Below are positions 9,986-20,777 of a stretch of 64,000 nt of DNA, piece after piece. Both the position numbers and the translations under genes were made by a program. Origin of the DNA: a virus; the IMG/VR virus record IMGVR_UViG_3300046328_000321, positions 1 through 64,000 of that record. One strand, given 5' to 3'. The notes beneath the pieces were generated by a model that had not been told where the DNA came from, did not search any database, and saw only the letters and a program-made list of their open reading frames with translations. The stretch's first letter is position 1, and each line of letters begins with the position of its first letter.

Positions 9986-12492
9986 ATGATGCCATCTTCT
10001 TCTCTACCCTTTAATTTAGATCTGCTAAACCTCACAGATATAGATATCAGAAGTCTACGACCTGTAAAAGTATTGGATATCACTGATGGTCTTAGTAAAA
10101 ACTTTCACCCTGATGGATTGTTCAGCACAGAAACATTTGGGATGATTGGTGAAGAGAAAAGAAATCGGATGTTCTCTTTTATAGAATTACATATACAAAT
10201 TCTTCACCCTATTGTTTTTAAAGCTGTGTATGATCTAAAAAGTCTATATGGTGACATCATGTCATCCAAAGGGTATGCTATTTTCGATCCTCAACTTAAG
10301 GACTTTGTTAAATCAGATCCTGTTGAAGGTAAAACAGGTTTTGATTTCTTTATTAAACATTTCAAAGAAATCAAATTTGAAGAAAGACCTTCTCCCAGAC
10401 GAGAGTTTAACATCAAGTTGGTGAATAAATATAGAGAAAAGGCACTGATCGATAAATTTGTAGTTATGCCTGCTGGGTTAAGAGACTACACTTTAGATGA
10501 GAATAACCAACCCAGCGAAGATGAAATCAATACTTTATATAGGAAGGTATTATCTTTAGCCGGTGTGATCGGTACAGTGGACTCTAAACTAAATGCTGAA
10601 TATTTTAACAATATGAGGTTTCAGTTACAGATTGCTTGTAACGAGATTTTTGAATATATTAAGAACTTGCTTGAAGGTAAAAGTAAACTTGTTCTAGGTA
10701 AATGGGCTGGAAGAAAAACTTTTCACTCTACTAGAAATGTGATTACTTCTTACGTAAGTAAAAACAAGAAACTATTTGGTCCTAATCATGTCTCTACCAA
10801 CCAGACTGTAGTTGGTCTTTATCAGTTTCTTAGAGCCACGTTACCTCTGTCTATTAAGAATGTCAGAGATGGTTACATGACTAAAGTATTTTCAGGTCCC
10901 AATACACCTATGATGTTAACGGATAAAAAAACACTAAAGAAAGTCATAGTACCCATTGATGGTAAGGAATACGATAAGTGGATGACCAATGAAGGTTTAG
11001 AGAAAGTGTTTGCTACTTACGGTCAAGAAAACTTAAGACACGATCATGTTGAAATAGCTGGTCATTATGCAGGACTTATTTTTAAAGGTAAGGATAATAC
11101 ATATCGTTTTCTACAAGACATAGATGAGTTACCTGAAAGATACAATAAAGAAGATGTATCGCCCATCACAGTGACAGAACTCATTATGTTAAGTGTTTAT
11201 GAAGGTTCCAGTGAAATACCTTGTTTTGTTACTCGTTATCCTGTCACAGGTTACGGCAGTATCTATCCAAGTTATGTTTATTTGAAATCTACGGTAGAGA
11301 ATGAAATTAGAATTTTGTTAGATGATAATTGGGAACCAACAGAACAAACATGTGCAGAATTTCCTACACCAGGTAGTGGTTTTTTTAATTCTTTCTCTGT
11401 GAGTAGTTCTCATTTAGGAAGATTGGGAGCTGATAAGAAGCAGTTTTTGGATATTTAAATTTGCTCTTTTACCTATAATGCGGTTTAATTAACGTTATGG
11501 TGAAAAGCATGTTTAAAAGATTTTTCCACACAGTTTTTTTGATTTACAACATTAACTGATGTGGAAAAAGCTTGAGATTGGTAATCTCATAAACAAAATT
11601 TGTTATGTCCTCTTAGGTAGTAATATCTAAAGAGTTTTTTCTTGAATTGCTAGAAAGCCTTTAGAGCTTTGTTAACCACTGCGAGACGAAAGTCAAAGCC
11701 AAGGTTTGAAAATAACAGAGATTAGGTAATCAGCAGCTAAGACGCTAAAGTCAGTTGTGAAATTGATCATGCGTAAAGTTCAACGACTAACCCTTAAGCA
11801 AGGTGTAGGAGATAGTATCTCCGAAGTGGGAAACACCCTACTGTTCTACAGAGGGTGAAGATATAGTCTGCTCCTTTGGGAAAGCCAAAGGCGGGTGTCA
11901 AAGCACACCGGGTTACTTTATGATAGGCTTGATGCCGAACGACTGTAACTGGACAATAGGTTCGATAAACGTGAATACTGATTCACAACTGTCGCCTGTG
12001 GAGGAAATACCACAGTGATAACTTCTTGAATTGCTGGGAACTCTTGTTAGACTGTTGAACTAAAGCGGAGTGTGAAAACACATACGTCTATGTTTGAAAA
12101 TCAGCAGGTAGAGACAATCAGCAGCTAAGCTCCTTTAAACTGGAGAAAGTTCAACGACCATCTCAGAAATGAGAGTAGGATCTAGTAGGTCCGAAGTGGG
12201 AAGCATCTAAACAGGTAAAGCTGAAGATGGTGATATGGTCTGTTCCTGTATGAGAATACAGGCGGGTGTCGAAGCATACCGGGTGTAAAGGGTAGGCTAT
12301 TATAGCTGAGCGGTTACATCGGACAACAAGGGTGACACGATGTCTTTGGTCTGTGTGATGAGTGAAGAATCCAAAGCAGAGATCAAAGACAAATTAAATT
12401 CTAGAAATTATTATATCGGAGTTAACAACAAGATGAATTTCAGTGGTAATGACGACATTTTGGATTTGACCTTGGCCAACATGACGAGTTAA
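9986..12492 (+). CDS. Phage RNA polymerase beta' N-terminal subunit, two introns and a 6-nt exon
   Basis: Inferred exons: 9986-11434, 11961-11966 and 12331-12492 (538 aa). The unspliced frame would stop at 11458, before the active site. Splicing gives LGRLGAD + FD + GDTMSLV, so the metal-binding DFDGD motif is rebuilt with correct phase. The N-terminus has the polymerase-like segment RPVKVLDITDGLS and, near residue 425, RYPVTGYGSIYP. The chain ends about 50 residues after DFDGD, as in phiKZ-type polymerases whose beta' is split; the C-terminal half must lie elsewhere. Start 9986 (tandem ATGs at 9986 and 9989 behind TAGGATCA) is preferred to 9947. Adjacent gp181-like and beta genes suggest the virion-packaged polymerase. 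Confidence 0.85.
11435..11960 (+). ncRNA. Group I intron 1 in beta' gene
   Basis: 526 nt, inserted between the codons for Ala-Asp and Phe-Asp of DFDGD. Core elements are visible in order: P (GAATTGCTAGAAAG, 11644), Q (AATCAGCAGCTAAG, 11728), R (GTTCAACGACTA, 11778) and S (GAAGATATAGTCTG, 11857). The 5' exon ends in T and the intron ends in G, as group I splicing requires. There is no endonuclease ORF. About 85 nt of the core (from 11644) is nearly identical to intron 3. Exact borders are inferred from restoring the protein motif. Confidence 0.85.
11961..11966 (+). other. Six-base micro-exon (TTCGAT, Phe-Asp) of beta' gene
   Basis: These two codons supply the F and second D of the catalytic DFDGD motif. 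They follow the shared intron 3' end GGACAATAGG and are followed by the next intron. The phase is right: 483 codons before, 2 here, 54 after including the stop. Confidence 0.75.
11967..12330 (+). ncRNA. Group I intron 2 in beta' gene
   Basis: 364 nt, inserted between Phe-Asp and Gly-Asp of DFDGD. Elements: P (GAATTGCTGGGAA, 12028), Q (AATCAGCAGCTAAG, 12116), R (GTTCAACGACCA, 12149) and S (GATATGGTCTG, 12232). GTCG near 11992 can pair with the exon end CGAT with the usual wobble at the splice site, a plausible P1. It ends with GGACAACAAG, matching the other two introns. No ORF inside. Confidence 0.85.
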
Positions 12493-12496
12493 AAAT

Positions 12497-15400
12497 ATGC
12501 AAAAACTTTTTAGTCTTTTTTACAGAGAAGTAGGAGCTCGAAGAATACAAAACTTGGCCAGTCCTAAGTTGATAGACTTCAATAGCTTTCCTCGTAACTC
12601 TGTTTACCATTGTTTACAGCAGAATGACGCCAGAGATTTAGATGTATCTAAATTGTATTATAAAGGTTATAAGTCCAAGATCGCTGTGGACTATGTCATA
12701 GAAACCAATTATACAGAAGGCGGAGCTAAAAGAATTTCTTTTGTGCTCAAGAACGCTATTCGTATGTTTCATACTAAGAACAAACAATTTCAATACAGAC
12801 CAGATGCTATTTCCTTTGTAAAGGATAGTGGTGTATTGTTGGTGCAAAACTATAACTATCTGAATCAGTCTTATCGATACATGGACATGGCTTTAACGCC
12901 TTACTATATTTTTAAGAATCAATACAGCACGGTCTTGAAAACTATAGCTGATCAGATTAATAAATCTGATCGTCAGCATTTCATCTTCATAGATGTTCCC
13001 AGAGAAATACCTGCTGTTAGTTTTCTAGAACAATTTTCTAGAAATAAAGTCACAGCAGGTATGCTGTCTTTGTTCAACTCTGTGGAAAAGCTTTTAATTT
13101 TAGAACTCTATAAGTGGTTGGATAAAGAACATAGTGAAAATAGTATTTTTTCTATACTCAAAGACAAACAATTGGGCATGGTGAACTTGGTGTTCTTTAA
13201 TAAGAACGGAAAAGCTTCTGTGCTTAATTTAGGTTATATGTTCAGCTGGATCAAAGGTCATCAGAATATCATAGGCTTCACAGACACTGTACAACTTGAA
13301 GATACTCAATTACAGAGATTGTTTTTGAAGTTTCTTTTGGATATTAATACAGGCGACGATGCTGTAGAGATAGAAATACCTACCATAGATAGCATTGATC
13401 ATCCCAGAAACGAATCTGATTTGGATGAGTTTGAAGAATCTGAAACTAATTTTCCAGTCTCTGATGCTTTTATACATGGTGTCAGTAAAGATAAAAGTAA
13501 AGAAACTGTTTACAAAACTGCTGAGGTGTCTGACGATATAGACGATGGTTTAGAACAAACAGAAGATTTGGATATTATCTTAGCCAATATAGATCAGGAT
13601 TTAGAAGCCATAGATAAAGCACAGAAGACCAAACTCGCTAAAAAGGGTATGGTTATCACAGTCGATGGTAATCTGCAAGAGACTCATATTAAGAAAGAAG
13701 TTACAGAAGAAGAGGTAATGCTTGAGGTCTATGGAGATAAAACTTATCAAGAAAGTTTAAAAGCCTCTATAGATGCAGCTGCTGACACTGGTAGACTATC
13801 TGCTTCTGATTATAAGAAGTTGATTAAAGCTTCTCAAGAATTTGAAACGATGAGTAATCCTTACAATGGTAAAGAGTCTATCTCTGCCTCTAATAAGGTT
13901 ACAGTGGCTGATGTTACCATGAATGAAGAAGATAACATCATTATTGCGTCTGAATATCTTACAGACAAAACGATGAACCAATCTTCTTTACAAACTTTTG
14001 ATAAACAGTATATTAATACTGTTATGAAAAAAGACATGTTGATGTTGGTGTCTGGGTTACAAAAAGCTGGTGTACTTATTACCAATTATGAAATCCAAAG
14101 AGAAGTCAGTATCATGGGTAGTTATGATGTACACGAGGTGCAATTAAAACCTGTGGACGGTATGGCTTCAACCGTTAGATTCCGAGTACCTGTACCTGAT
14201 GAAAACGGAGTAATGAAAGTAGGTGGTAGCAGCTACAGTTATCGTAAACAGATTGTAGATTTACCTATACGCAAAATTGATCCTATCACGGTGGCTTTGT
14301 CGAGCTACTATGGTAAAACATTTGTGGCTGTTTCTGATAAAAAATCCAACAGTTCTTACGATTGGCTGTTGCGTAATATCTCTAAGATCAGCATCTCAGA
14401 CACACCGATTATTACAGACTTAGGTCCCGCTAATGTTTATAACAATCTGTTAAAAGCTCCGTATCTTTATAGTTTTTTATCTCAGAACTATAAAACGTTT
14501 AAGATTGAAGGTAATACGTTTATTTTTGATGAGCGTGAGCGTAACCTCATTATAGAAGATCATGCTAAGATCGAAAAAAACGGGAGTATCGTTTGTGGAT
14601 TTACAGCTAAACTTGAACCTATATTAATGTCAGAAACTGAAGAGTTTCTTATCTACAAAGCAGGTGGATATAACAACATCGGTCGTATCGAGGATATGTT
14701 AAAGTTAGACAAGACCAAAGCTCCTATAGACTTTACTGAACTTCGAGTCTTTGCCAAAACCATACCTGTAGGGGTTGTATTGGGTTACTATATTGGATTT
14801 GAGAAATTGTTAAAACTGACCAAAGCCAAGTATAGAATTATAGAAGGTCGCAAACAAAAAGATCTTCAGCAAGATGAGTATGCTCTGACCTTTGCAGATG
14901 TTTCGTATATTTTCACCAGAAATCAAAAAGTCACCAGTTTGATCATGTCTGGATTCTTGGAATATGAAAAAACATTAAAACAATACCCTGTTGAGTTATA
15001 TAACGATAAAGATGTTTATTTCAACTTGTTTGATAGTAAATCATTGTCTTCTTTATATATTAAAGAATTAGACATTTACAGGCAATTATTTATTGACGGT
15101 ATTACAAAGACCATCTTGGAACAGATGAACATGCCTGTGACATTCGAAGGATTGTTGGTAAAGTCAACTGAAATGTTGATTAATTATCATCATCCTGATA
15201 CTCAAGACATGGAACATATGCGTGTTCGCGGATATGAACGTTTGGCTGGTATAGTCTACAGTGAACTTTCGACAGCCATACGTCAGTTCAGAACCAAGAA
15301 TATATCCGGTAGAGCCAAGATTGACATGTCTCCGTTTGCCGTATGGTCGACGATCATGAAAGATCCAGCCATCAAGTTAGTAGAGGATATCAATCCTATA

Positions 15401-17369
15401 CAAAATATGAAAGAATCTGAGATCGTTACCTACGTAGGTGAAGGTGGTCGCGGTAAGGAATCTATGAACAAAGCCACCAGAGCTTATCATAGAAGTAACG
15501 TGGGTGTGGTATCTGAAGCTTCTGTAGATAGTGGGGATGTAGGTATTAACTTCTATCTCTCAGCCAATCCTAATTTTAAAGACATGCGTGGAGTCATCAA
15601 AACTGATAAAATAATGACTCCTTCATCCATGGTAACGACAGCTACTATGCTTGCACCAGGTAGCAGTAACGATGATTAACTGTATATAGTGAAAACTGTA
15701 TACGCTAGCTGTAATACGTTAAATTTTAAAACAGTCGAAAGATTCTTTCAATACAGAGTTTAGTCAGATAGTAAAGTGTTTTTCTCAGAAAAAATAAATC
15801 TGCTAAATATTACGGTAATGATAATAATGTTAAAGTAACAACTTTAAATTAGTGTCTTAATCAAAAAAAGTTAAAAGTTTCTTTTGCCAAACATAAATAT
15901 TCGTATTACAGTCAGCTAAGTCCTTTGAAAACGAAACTTTTCAAAGAATCTCTTTGAATTGCTAGAAAGCCTTTAGAGCTTTGTTAACCACTGCGAGACG
16001 AAAGTCAAAGCCAAGGTTTGAAAATAACAGAGATTAGGTAACCAGCAGCGAAGCTCCTTTAAACTGGAGAACGTTCAACGACTAGAGCCTTATCAGCTCG
16101 TAAAACCCCAAGCGGGGAAGAAGCGGAGAGCACCTTACTTTAACAGAAGGTGAAGATATAGTCTGTTCCTTTGGGAAAACCAAAGGTGGGTGTCGTTGCA
16201 CACCAGGTGTAAAAGGTAAGCTATATAGCTGAGCGCTTACATTGGACAATAAGGGTAAGAGAGTAAATTTTGTGCAAATTCAAATGTCTCATTTGATCGC
16301 CTGTAGGGATTATCATCAACCCATGGTAAGAACTGGTTATGAATATATCGTCTCGGGTAGAACAAGTGAACTCTTTGCTTGTAATGCCGATCAGGACGGT
16401 AAAGTATTGTCTGTGGATGATCGTGGTATCATTGTGCAATTTAAAGATGGTACTCAAAAGGGCATTCAACTGGGTCGCATTTACGGCAAGGCTGAAGGTA
16501 GTGTCTATCCCCATGATGTAAAAACACATTTATCACCAGGTGTTAAGTTCGTCAAAGGTGATAACTTGGCTTATAATTCTGGATTTTTTGAACAAGATAT
16601 ACTTGATCCCAAGCGTGTCGTGATGAAGAATTCCATGGTTATTAAAGTAGCTTTATCAGAAACTGCTCAAACACATGAGGACAGTTCTTCTGTTTCCCAT
16701 CGTGTATCAGGTATGGCTACTGCTAATACTACGAAAATGAAATCTGTCACAGTTTCTTTTAAACAGAATGTTCATAACGTAGTTCCATTTGGTAAAGAAA
16801 TTAAGCCTAATGACATCTTGATGGTATTGGAAGATGAAATCACTTCTACCGGACAATTTGATGAGGCGTCTTTATCGGTTCTAGCCGATTTATCAAAACA
16901 GACTATCAAGTCTAAATATGACGGTGTACTGGATAGAATTGAAGTTTATTACCACGGATCTAAAGAGGATATGAGTCCTTCTTTAAGAGCTTTAACTGAT
17001 AAAAGCGATAAGTTGATTTCATCTATTTGTAAGTCTACAGGGACTCCTGTTATTACAGGGGAGGTGAATGACGAGTATCGTGTTAGCGGTAGTAGACTCG
17101 GACTAGATAAGGCAGAAATCAAACTTTATATCACCATCGCTACTGATGTTGGTGTGGGTGATAAACTTGTGTTCGCTAATCAAATGAAGAGTGTGGTTGG
17201 TGAGGTTATGGATTATGATGTCCATACTGAAAGTGGTGAGCGTATAGATGCTATCTTTGGATTCAGGTCCATCATGGCTCGTGTCGTTAACTCTCCTTTT
17301 ATCATAGGTACCACTACTACGTTGTTAAGAAAAGTTGCTGAAAAAGCTGTCAAAGTTTATAAAGGTTAA
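12497..17369 (+). CDS. Phage RNA polymerase beta subunit, one intron
   Basis: Inferred exons 12497-15676 and 16254-17369 (1431 aa). The splice joins SSNDD to GKRVNFVQIQMSH, which lines up with the bacterial RpoB motif HDDANRALMGANMQRQ. The second exon carries the beta C-terminal signature GVGDKLVFANQMKSVVGEV, comparable to the conserved GDK...KG segment. Residues about 290-480 are an acidic insert-like region. In phiKZ the virion beta subunit is described as two proteins (gp178 and gp149); here N- and C-terminal regions appear to lie in one spliced gene. It starts 4 bases after the beta' stop. An ATG at 16242 that opens the second frame is intronic. Confidence 0.85.
15677..16253 (+). ncRNA. 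Group I intron 3 in beta gene
   Basis: 577 nt, placed after the second Asp codon of the NDD motif. Elements: P (GAATTGCTAGAAAG, 15956), Q (AACCAGCAGCGAAG, 16040), R (GTTCAACGACTA, 16073) and S (GAAGATATAGTCTG, 16152). The intron ends GGACAATAAG before exon GGTAAG. Its first ~270 nt is AT-rich and without an ORF. Core near-identity with intron 1 indicates recent common origin. Confidence 0.85.
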
Positions 17370-17371
17370 TC

Positions 17372-17563
17372 ATGTCCATTCCTAATCTCAATATCCATAA
17401 TACAGTTGTTATTGCTAATGTAGGTCAAATCGTTAAAAGCGTTTTAACTAAAATTGCTGGTAACGATATCTCTAATGTTATCAATGGTTCTAAAGCCACT
17501 ACTGAAGTAATTCACACTTTGGTGAAACAGCGCATACGTTCCAAACTACTAGCTGGTAAGTAA
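17372..17563 (+). CDS. Small unknown protein (63 aa)
   Basis: Not recognised. It begins 2 bases after the beta stop and is therefore translated with the polymerase operon. It is mostly beta/helix-forming, basic at the C-terminus (KQRIRSKLLAGK) and without Cys. A strong terminator follows, making it the last gene of the polymerase transcript. Confidence 0.65.
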   Translation: MSIPNLNIHNTVVIANVGQIVKSVLTKIAGNDISNVINGSKATTEVIHTLVKQRIRSKLLAGK

Positions 17564-17575
17564 GTATTTTATACG

Positions 17576-17612
17576 ACACCTAGCTAGATGATTCTAGCTA
17601 GGTGTTTTGTTT
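17576..17612 (+). terminator. Terminator of polymerase operon
   Basis: Perfect 13-bp stem ACACCTAGCTAGA / TCTAGCTAGGTGT with a four-base loop, then a T-rich run. Confidence 0.85.
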
Positions 17613-17637
17613 TCACATTCTCTTTTAGGATATCAAC

Positions 17638-19104
17638 ATGTTAGAAAAAGTTATTTTGACTTCTTCTTTTGAGCTGGGTGCTCATTACGCAAGTCAGAAA
17701 AAAGCATTAGTAGCTAATCCAAACAGTCTTTTGGGTCAATTGGTAAATCTGTCTTCTGGTCAAATCAGTGTAGACACATCAGTCATGGCTCCTGAACGAT
17801 TTACCCCTGAGTTTATCGATGGGATCTCCGAGCAAATCAGTTCTGTGACTCAGGGTACTTTGGAAACACCTACATTACACGATAATGCCATCGGTCAAAC
17901 CATCGACACGCTATCCGCTGCTGTGACTGGTCATATTTCTATAGCTCGCAATATCGTCAAGCCTCATGTTATAGAATTCATGACAGAATATGCCGAATAT
18001 TGTAATCGAACTAAATTAGTAGATCCTGCTGCTTCTTTTAATATAGTGCAAAAAGAACTACCTGCTGTTTTTGAAGATGAAAGTTTCATTGAACAGTTCA
18101 AGTATTATGAAGGCAAATCAGCTGTTATTCCTAAGACTTCTATAGATCTTGGGAATGCTGTAGTAGACGTATCTTCTTTATTAACTACAGGTTCTGCTCG
18201 CATTGACAAGCTGCTGAACGAAGCTTTGATGGAAATGGGTTCTGATTTTGCTCAGAATGTATTTGATACTTTTTTCACCATGAAGCTTAACAATTCGTTG
18301 GACATGTCTTATGCAGATATTGGTCAACGGAACTTATATGATGCTTTGTATGTTTGTCTGACTGTCTACGTCATGGCTCAAAAACTGTATGGAAATATTC
18401 CAGACAAAGCCGGTAATACTGAGTTGGTCACATATCAAGATCATATGATCCAAGTACGTGACTTTGCCGGTACCATGATCAACGTTCTAATTAAACGTGC
18501 CTACTTCATGATCAAAAACAATACCATGATTTTGAAGAACGACAGTGCTAAACGTACAATCTATGTACAAGGAGCAGTCTATCGTACTTTTCTTGAACAA
18601 GGTGGTAATGTCGAAATGGTATTAGGTGTTTGTGCCACAGATAGTGGGCTAACCTCTTTGACCTCTATTTTAGACAGTCGCGATATCCTCGTTCGTGGTT
18701 GGAACTCTTATTGCTCATTCACTGCTGTTTCAGGTGAAAATGCACGTTTGGATAACACTCGGTTATATCTCATGACTGTATTTAACACAGCCATGAGTAA
18801 TTTATCCCATGTGGAAAAAGAATATCTCACCAAAGATTCTCAGTACGTTCAAACCGCAAGTAAACTGGCTACTGAGTATGTGAAATGTTTAAAGATGAAT
18901 GACTTAGATCTTATCGGTGAGTTAAGTCTTAACTTGATGGCTCGCTGCCGATTCTATTTTACAGCAGGTTATCAAATTTTGTCTGGTATTGAACAAGCTA
19001 GTAAAATCAGCACTAATTTAGATCCACGCGAAGCTGCTTTGGTTTCGGCCATCAACTACGTGACTGATTTCTTAATTGATCAAATCACTCCTGTACAAGC
19101 ATGA
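17638..19104 (+). CDS. Putative virion protein (488 aa, phiKZ gp177-position)
   Basis: No catalytic motif is recognised. The protein is mainly helical with conserved-looking polar segments. It overlaps the next gene by 4 bases (ATGA), so the two are coupled. Placement between the virion polymerase subunits and the maturation protease matches the phiKZ gp178-gp177-gp176-gp175 block, where the products are virion-associated. The assignment is by synteny only. Confidence 0.6.
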   Translation: MLEKVILTSSFELGAHYASQKKALVANPNSLLGQLVNLSSGQISVDTSVMAPERFTPEFIDGISEQISSVTQGTLETPTLHDNAIGQTIDTLSAAVTGHISIARNIVKPHVIEFMTEYAEYCNRTKLVDPAASFNIVQKELPAVFEDESFIEQFKYYEGKSAVIPKTSIDLGNAVVDVSSLLTTGSARIDKLLNEALMEMGSDFAQNVFDTFFTMKLNNSLDMSYADIGQRNLYDALYVCLTVYVMAQKLYGNIPDKAGNTELVTYQDHMIQVRDFAGTMINVLIKRAYFMIKNNTMILKNDSAKRTIYVQGAVYRTFLEQGGNVEMVLGVCATDSGLTSLTSILDSRDILVRGWNSYCSFTAVSGENARLDNTRLYLMTVFNTAMSNLSHVEKEYLTKDSQYVQTASKLATEYVKCLKMNDLDLIGELSLNLMARCRFYFTAGYQILSGIEQASKISTNLDPREAALVSAINYVTDFLIDQITPVQA

Positions 19105-19814
19105 AATATACACGCTCTTCAGCATGTAAAGTCAATCTAGTAGATAACGGTAAGGGACAAATACTTACAAAACAAAATTGTAAGATACAAGTTCCTTTTC
19201 GTTATTCTACAAGAGGTCTTGGAGAAGTCAGTGTTGACACTCGTATCTATGGGTGTTTTCCTGTAATTTTTGAGAATGGACAATACACACTCTGTAATGT
19301 AACTTCTGTGATAGAAATCAATCCGTTTAAAACTTCTGTGGTTTTAATTGATGAAGTTGAATATCATCAATTTGAATTCAGAGCTGGAGACGTAGTTATA
19401 AAGAATACCGAAGTGGTGAGAGATGACTTATTGATGTATAACATCTTTGATGAGTTCATCTTTAAAGGTAAGATACCTTGGTATATGGGTTATGATGACT
19501 TAGGTAAGTTGTTCGATACAGCTGCAAGCCATGCTGGTAGCAATGTGGGTGATAATTATGAAGTGATTGAATTAATTGCTTCTATGGTAACCCGCAGTAA
19601 AGAAGACAGAAGTAAGTACATTAGATCTGTTGCTGAAACGTATGCCGATGTGTCCGATGGTAAAATAGATTACGTTCCTTTAAGCAGTGTTTTCTATTCA
19701 GTTAACAGTACAGTTAATAAAATTGCCGGTAGTTACTTCACAGACGGTGTTGTAAGTGCATTGGTAGTACCTACTGCCAAAGTCGATAAGATCGAAAGTA
19801 TTTTACGAGCTTAA
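19101..19814 (+). CDS. Putative virion protein (237 aa, phiKZ gp176-position)
   Basis: Not recognised from motifs. The first ~90 residues look beta-rich; the rest is helical. It overlaps the 17638 gene by 4 bases and ends at a perfect palindromic terminator. Context suggests a structural or assembly protein. Confidence 0.55.
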   Translation: MKYTRSSACKVNLVDNGKGQILTKQNCKIQVPFRYSTRGLGEVSVDTRIYGCFPVIFENGQYTLCNVTSVIEINPFKTSVVLIDEVEYHQFEFRAGDVVIKNTEVVRDDLLMYNIFDEFIFKGKIPWYMGYDDLGKLFDTAASHAGSNVGDNYEVIELIASMVTRSKEDRSKYIRSVAETYADVSDGKIDYVPLSSVFYSVNSTVNKIAGSYFTDGVVSALVVPTAKVDKIESILRA

Positions 19815-19850
19815 GTTATATGGGGTCATATGACCCCATATAACTTTTAT
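19813..19850 (+). terminator. Palindromic terminator
   Basis: A 16-bp stem AAGTTATATGGGGTCA / TGACCCCATATAACTT with a tiny loop, then T-rich sequence. Confidence 0.8.
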
Positions 19851-19902
19851 GCTTTTAATTAAATCCAGTGGTAATATTTACTTGTATTTAATAAGGATGA
19901 TC

Positions 19903-20670
19903 ATGGGGCAAATTAAATTTACGTCTACCAGACTAGAAGGTACTGGTAAAAAAGGATTGCTTAAAGCTGATGCCGCTGGATATTATACACTACCTGTAGG
20001 TGGTCTTAATGTTTTTAATAGCGTAGGTCAATTCTATACAGCTGATGGTGCTAAAAAATTGTTTGAGTCCAGCAGCATCTTCATGCGTCGAGTTAAATCA
20101 GGTTGTTTAAAAGGTGAATCCGGTCACCCTAAACGGTTACCTGGTATGTCTATGGATGACTATCTAAATCGTATCTTAACCATTGAAGAAACCAATGTAG
20201 TTTGTCATTTTTCTGAGATTTGGTTAGATGAAGACTTTGGACGTAAACATCCTAAGTTCAATAATCCTAATTTAATCGCTATCATGGCTAGGGTAAAACC
20301 TGCTGGTCCCCATGCAAACTCTTTAGAGACTTCTTTAAATAATCCTGAAGAGGAAGTATGTTTTTCCATTAGGGCACTCACCAGAGACTTCTCATTCAAA
20401 GGTGTCACTCATCGTGTCTTGGAACAAATTGTTACATGGGATAATGTGGTGGAACCTGGATTGTCTTTAGCTAAAAAGACTTACAGTCCTGTATTAGAAT
20501 GTATGGTAGAACAAAATGTAAAAATTAGCCAATTAGAAAAACTGGCTAAGAACATAGGTGGTTTGGTGGCCACAGAATCTTCTTTGGAATTAGCTAAGGA
20601 AGCCTATGAGATAGCTACTCGTGCAAATGAAGTTAAACTAGTTACACTTCCCTCATTTTCACGTTGGTAA
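19903..20670 (+). CDS. Prohead maturation protease (phiKZ gp175-like)
   Basis: 255 aa from the ATG at 19903 (AATAAGGATGATC before it); an in-frame ATG at 19849 would add 18 residues. It has the layout of herpesvirus/T4-type prohead serine proteases: a His in GESGHPKRLPG near residue 70 and a Ser in CFSIRALTRDF near residue 155, with TPxG-like flanks. It would cleave capsid and inner-body proteins during maturation. Its neighbourhood next to polymerase and gp176/177-position genes agrees with phiKZ gp175. The last ~60 residues are helical, perhaps a removable tail. Confidence 0.75.
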   Translation: MGQIKFTSTRLEGTGKKGLLKADAAGYYTLPVGGLNVFNSVGQFYTADGAKKLFESSSIFMRRVKSGCLKGESGHPKRLPGMSMDDYLNRILTIEETNVVCHFSEIWLDEDFGRKHPKFNNPNLIAIMARVKPAGPHANSLETSLNNPEEEVCFSIRALTRDFSFKGVTHRVLEQIVTWDNVVEPGLSLAKKTYSPVLECMVEQNVKISQLEKLAKNIGGLVATESSLELAKEAYEIATRANEVKLVTLPSFSRW

Positions 20671-20718
20671 ACCATATACGACTTCCTTCAGTGGAAGTCG
20701 TATATGGTGTGTATTTTT
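20671..20718 (+). terminator. Terminator after protease gene
   Basis: A 16-bp stem ACCATATACGACTTCC / GGAAGTCGTATATGGT followed by GTGTATTTTTT. Confidence 0.8.
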
Positions 20719-20777
20719 TACAATAGATGTAATTTATTATGGCTGAATATACACCAGCCTTTGTAAAAGCGTATAAT

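Noticed and set aside
11435-12330. Frameshift or degraded gene between beta' fragments
   Set aside because: The region has ordered group I core elements twice and removal restores the catalytic motif exactly.
16242-16253. ATG opening the second beta exon as a separate gene
   Set aside because: It lies within the shared intron 3' end (GGACAATAAG) and gives four extra residues that break alignment to RpoB; no ribosome binding site.
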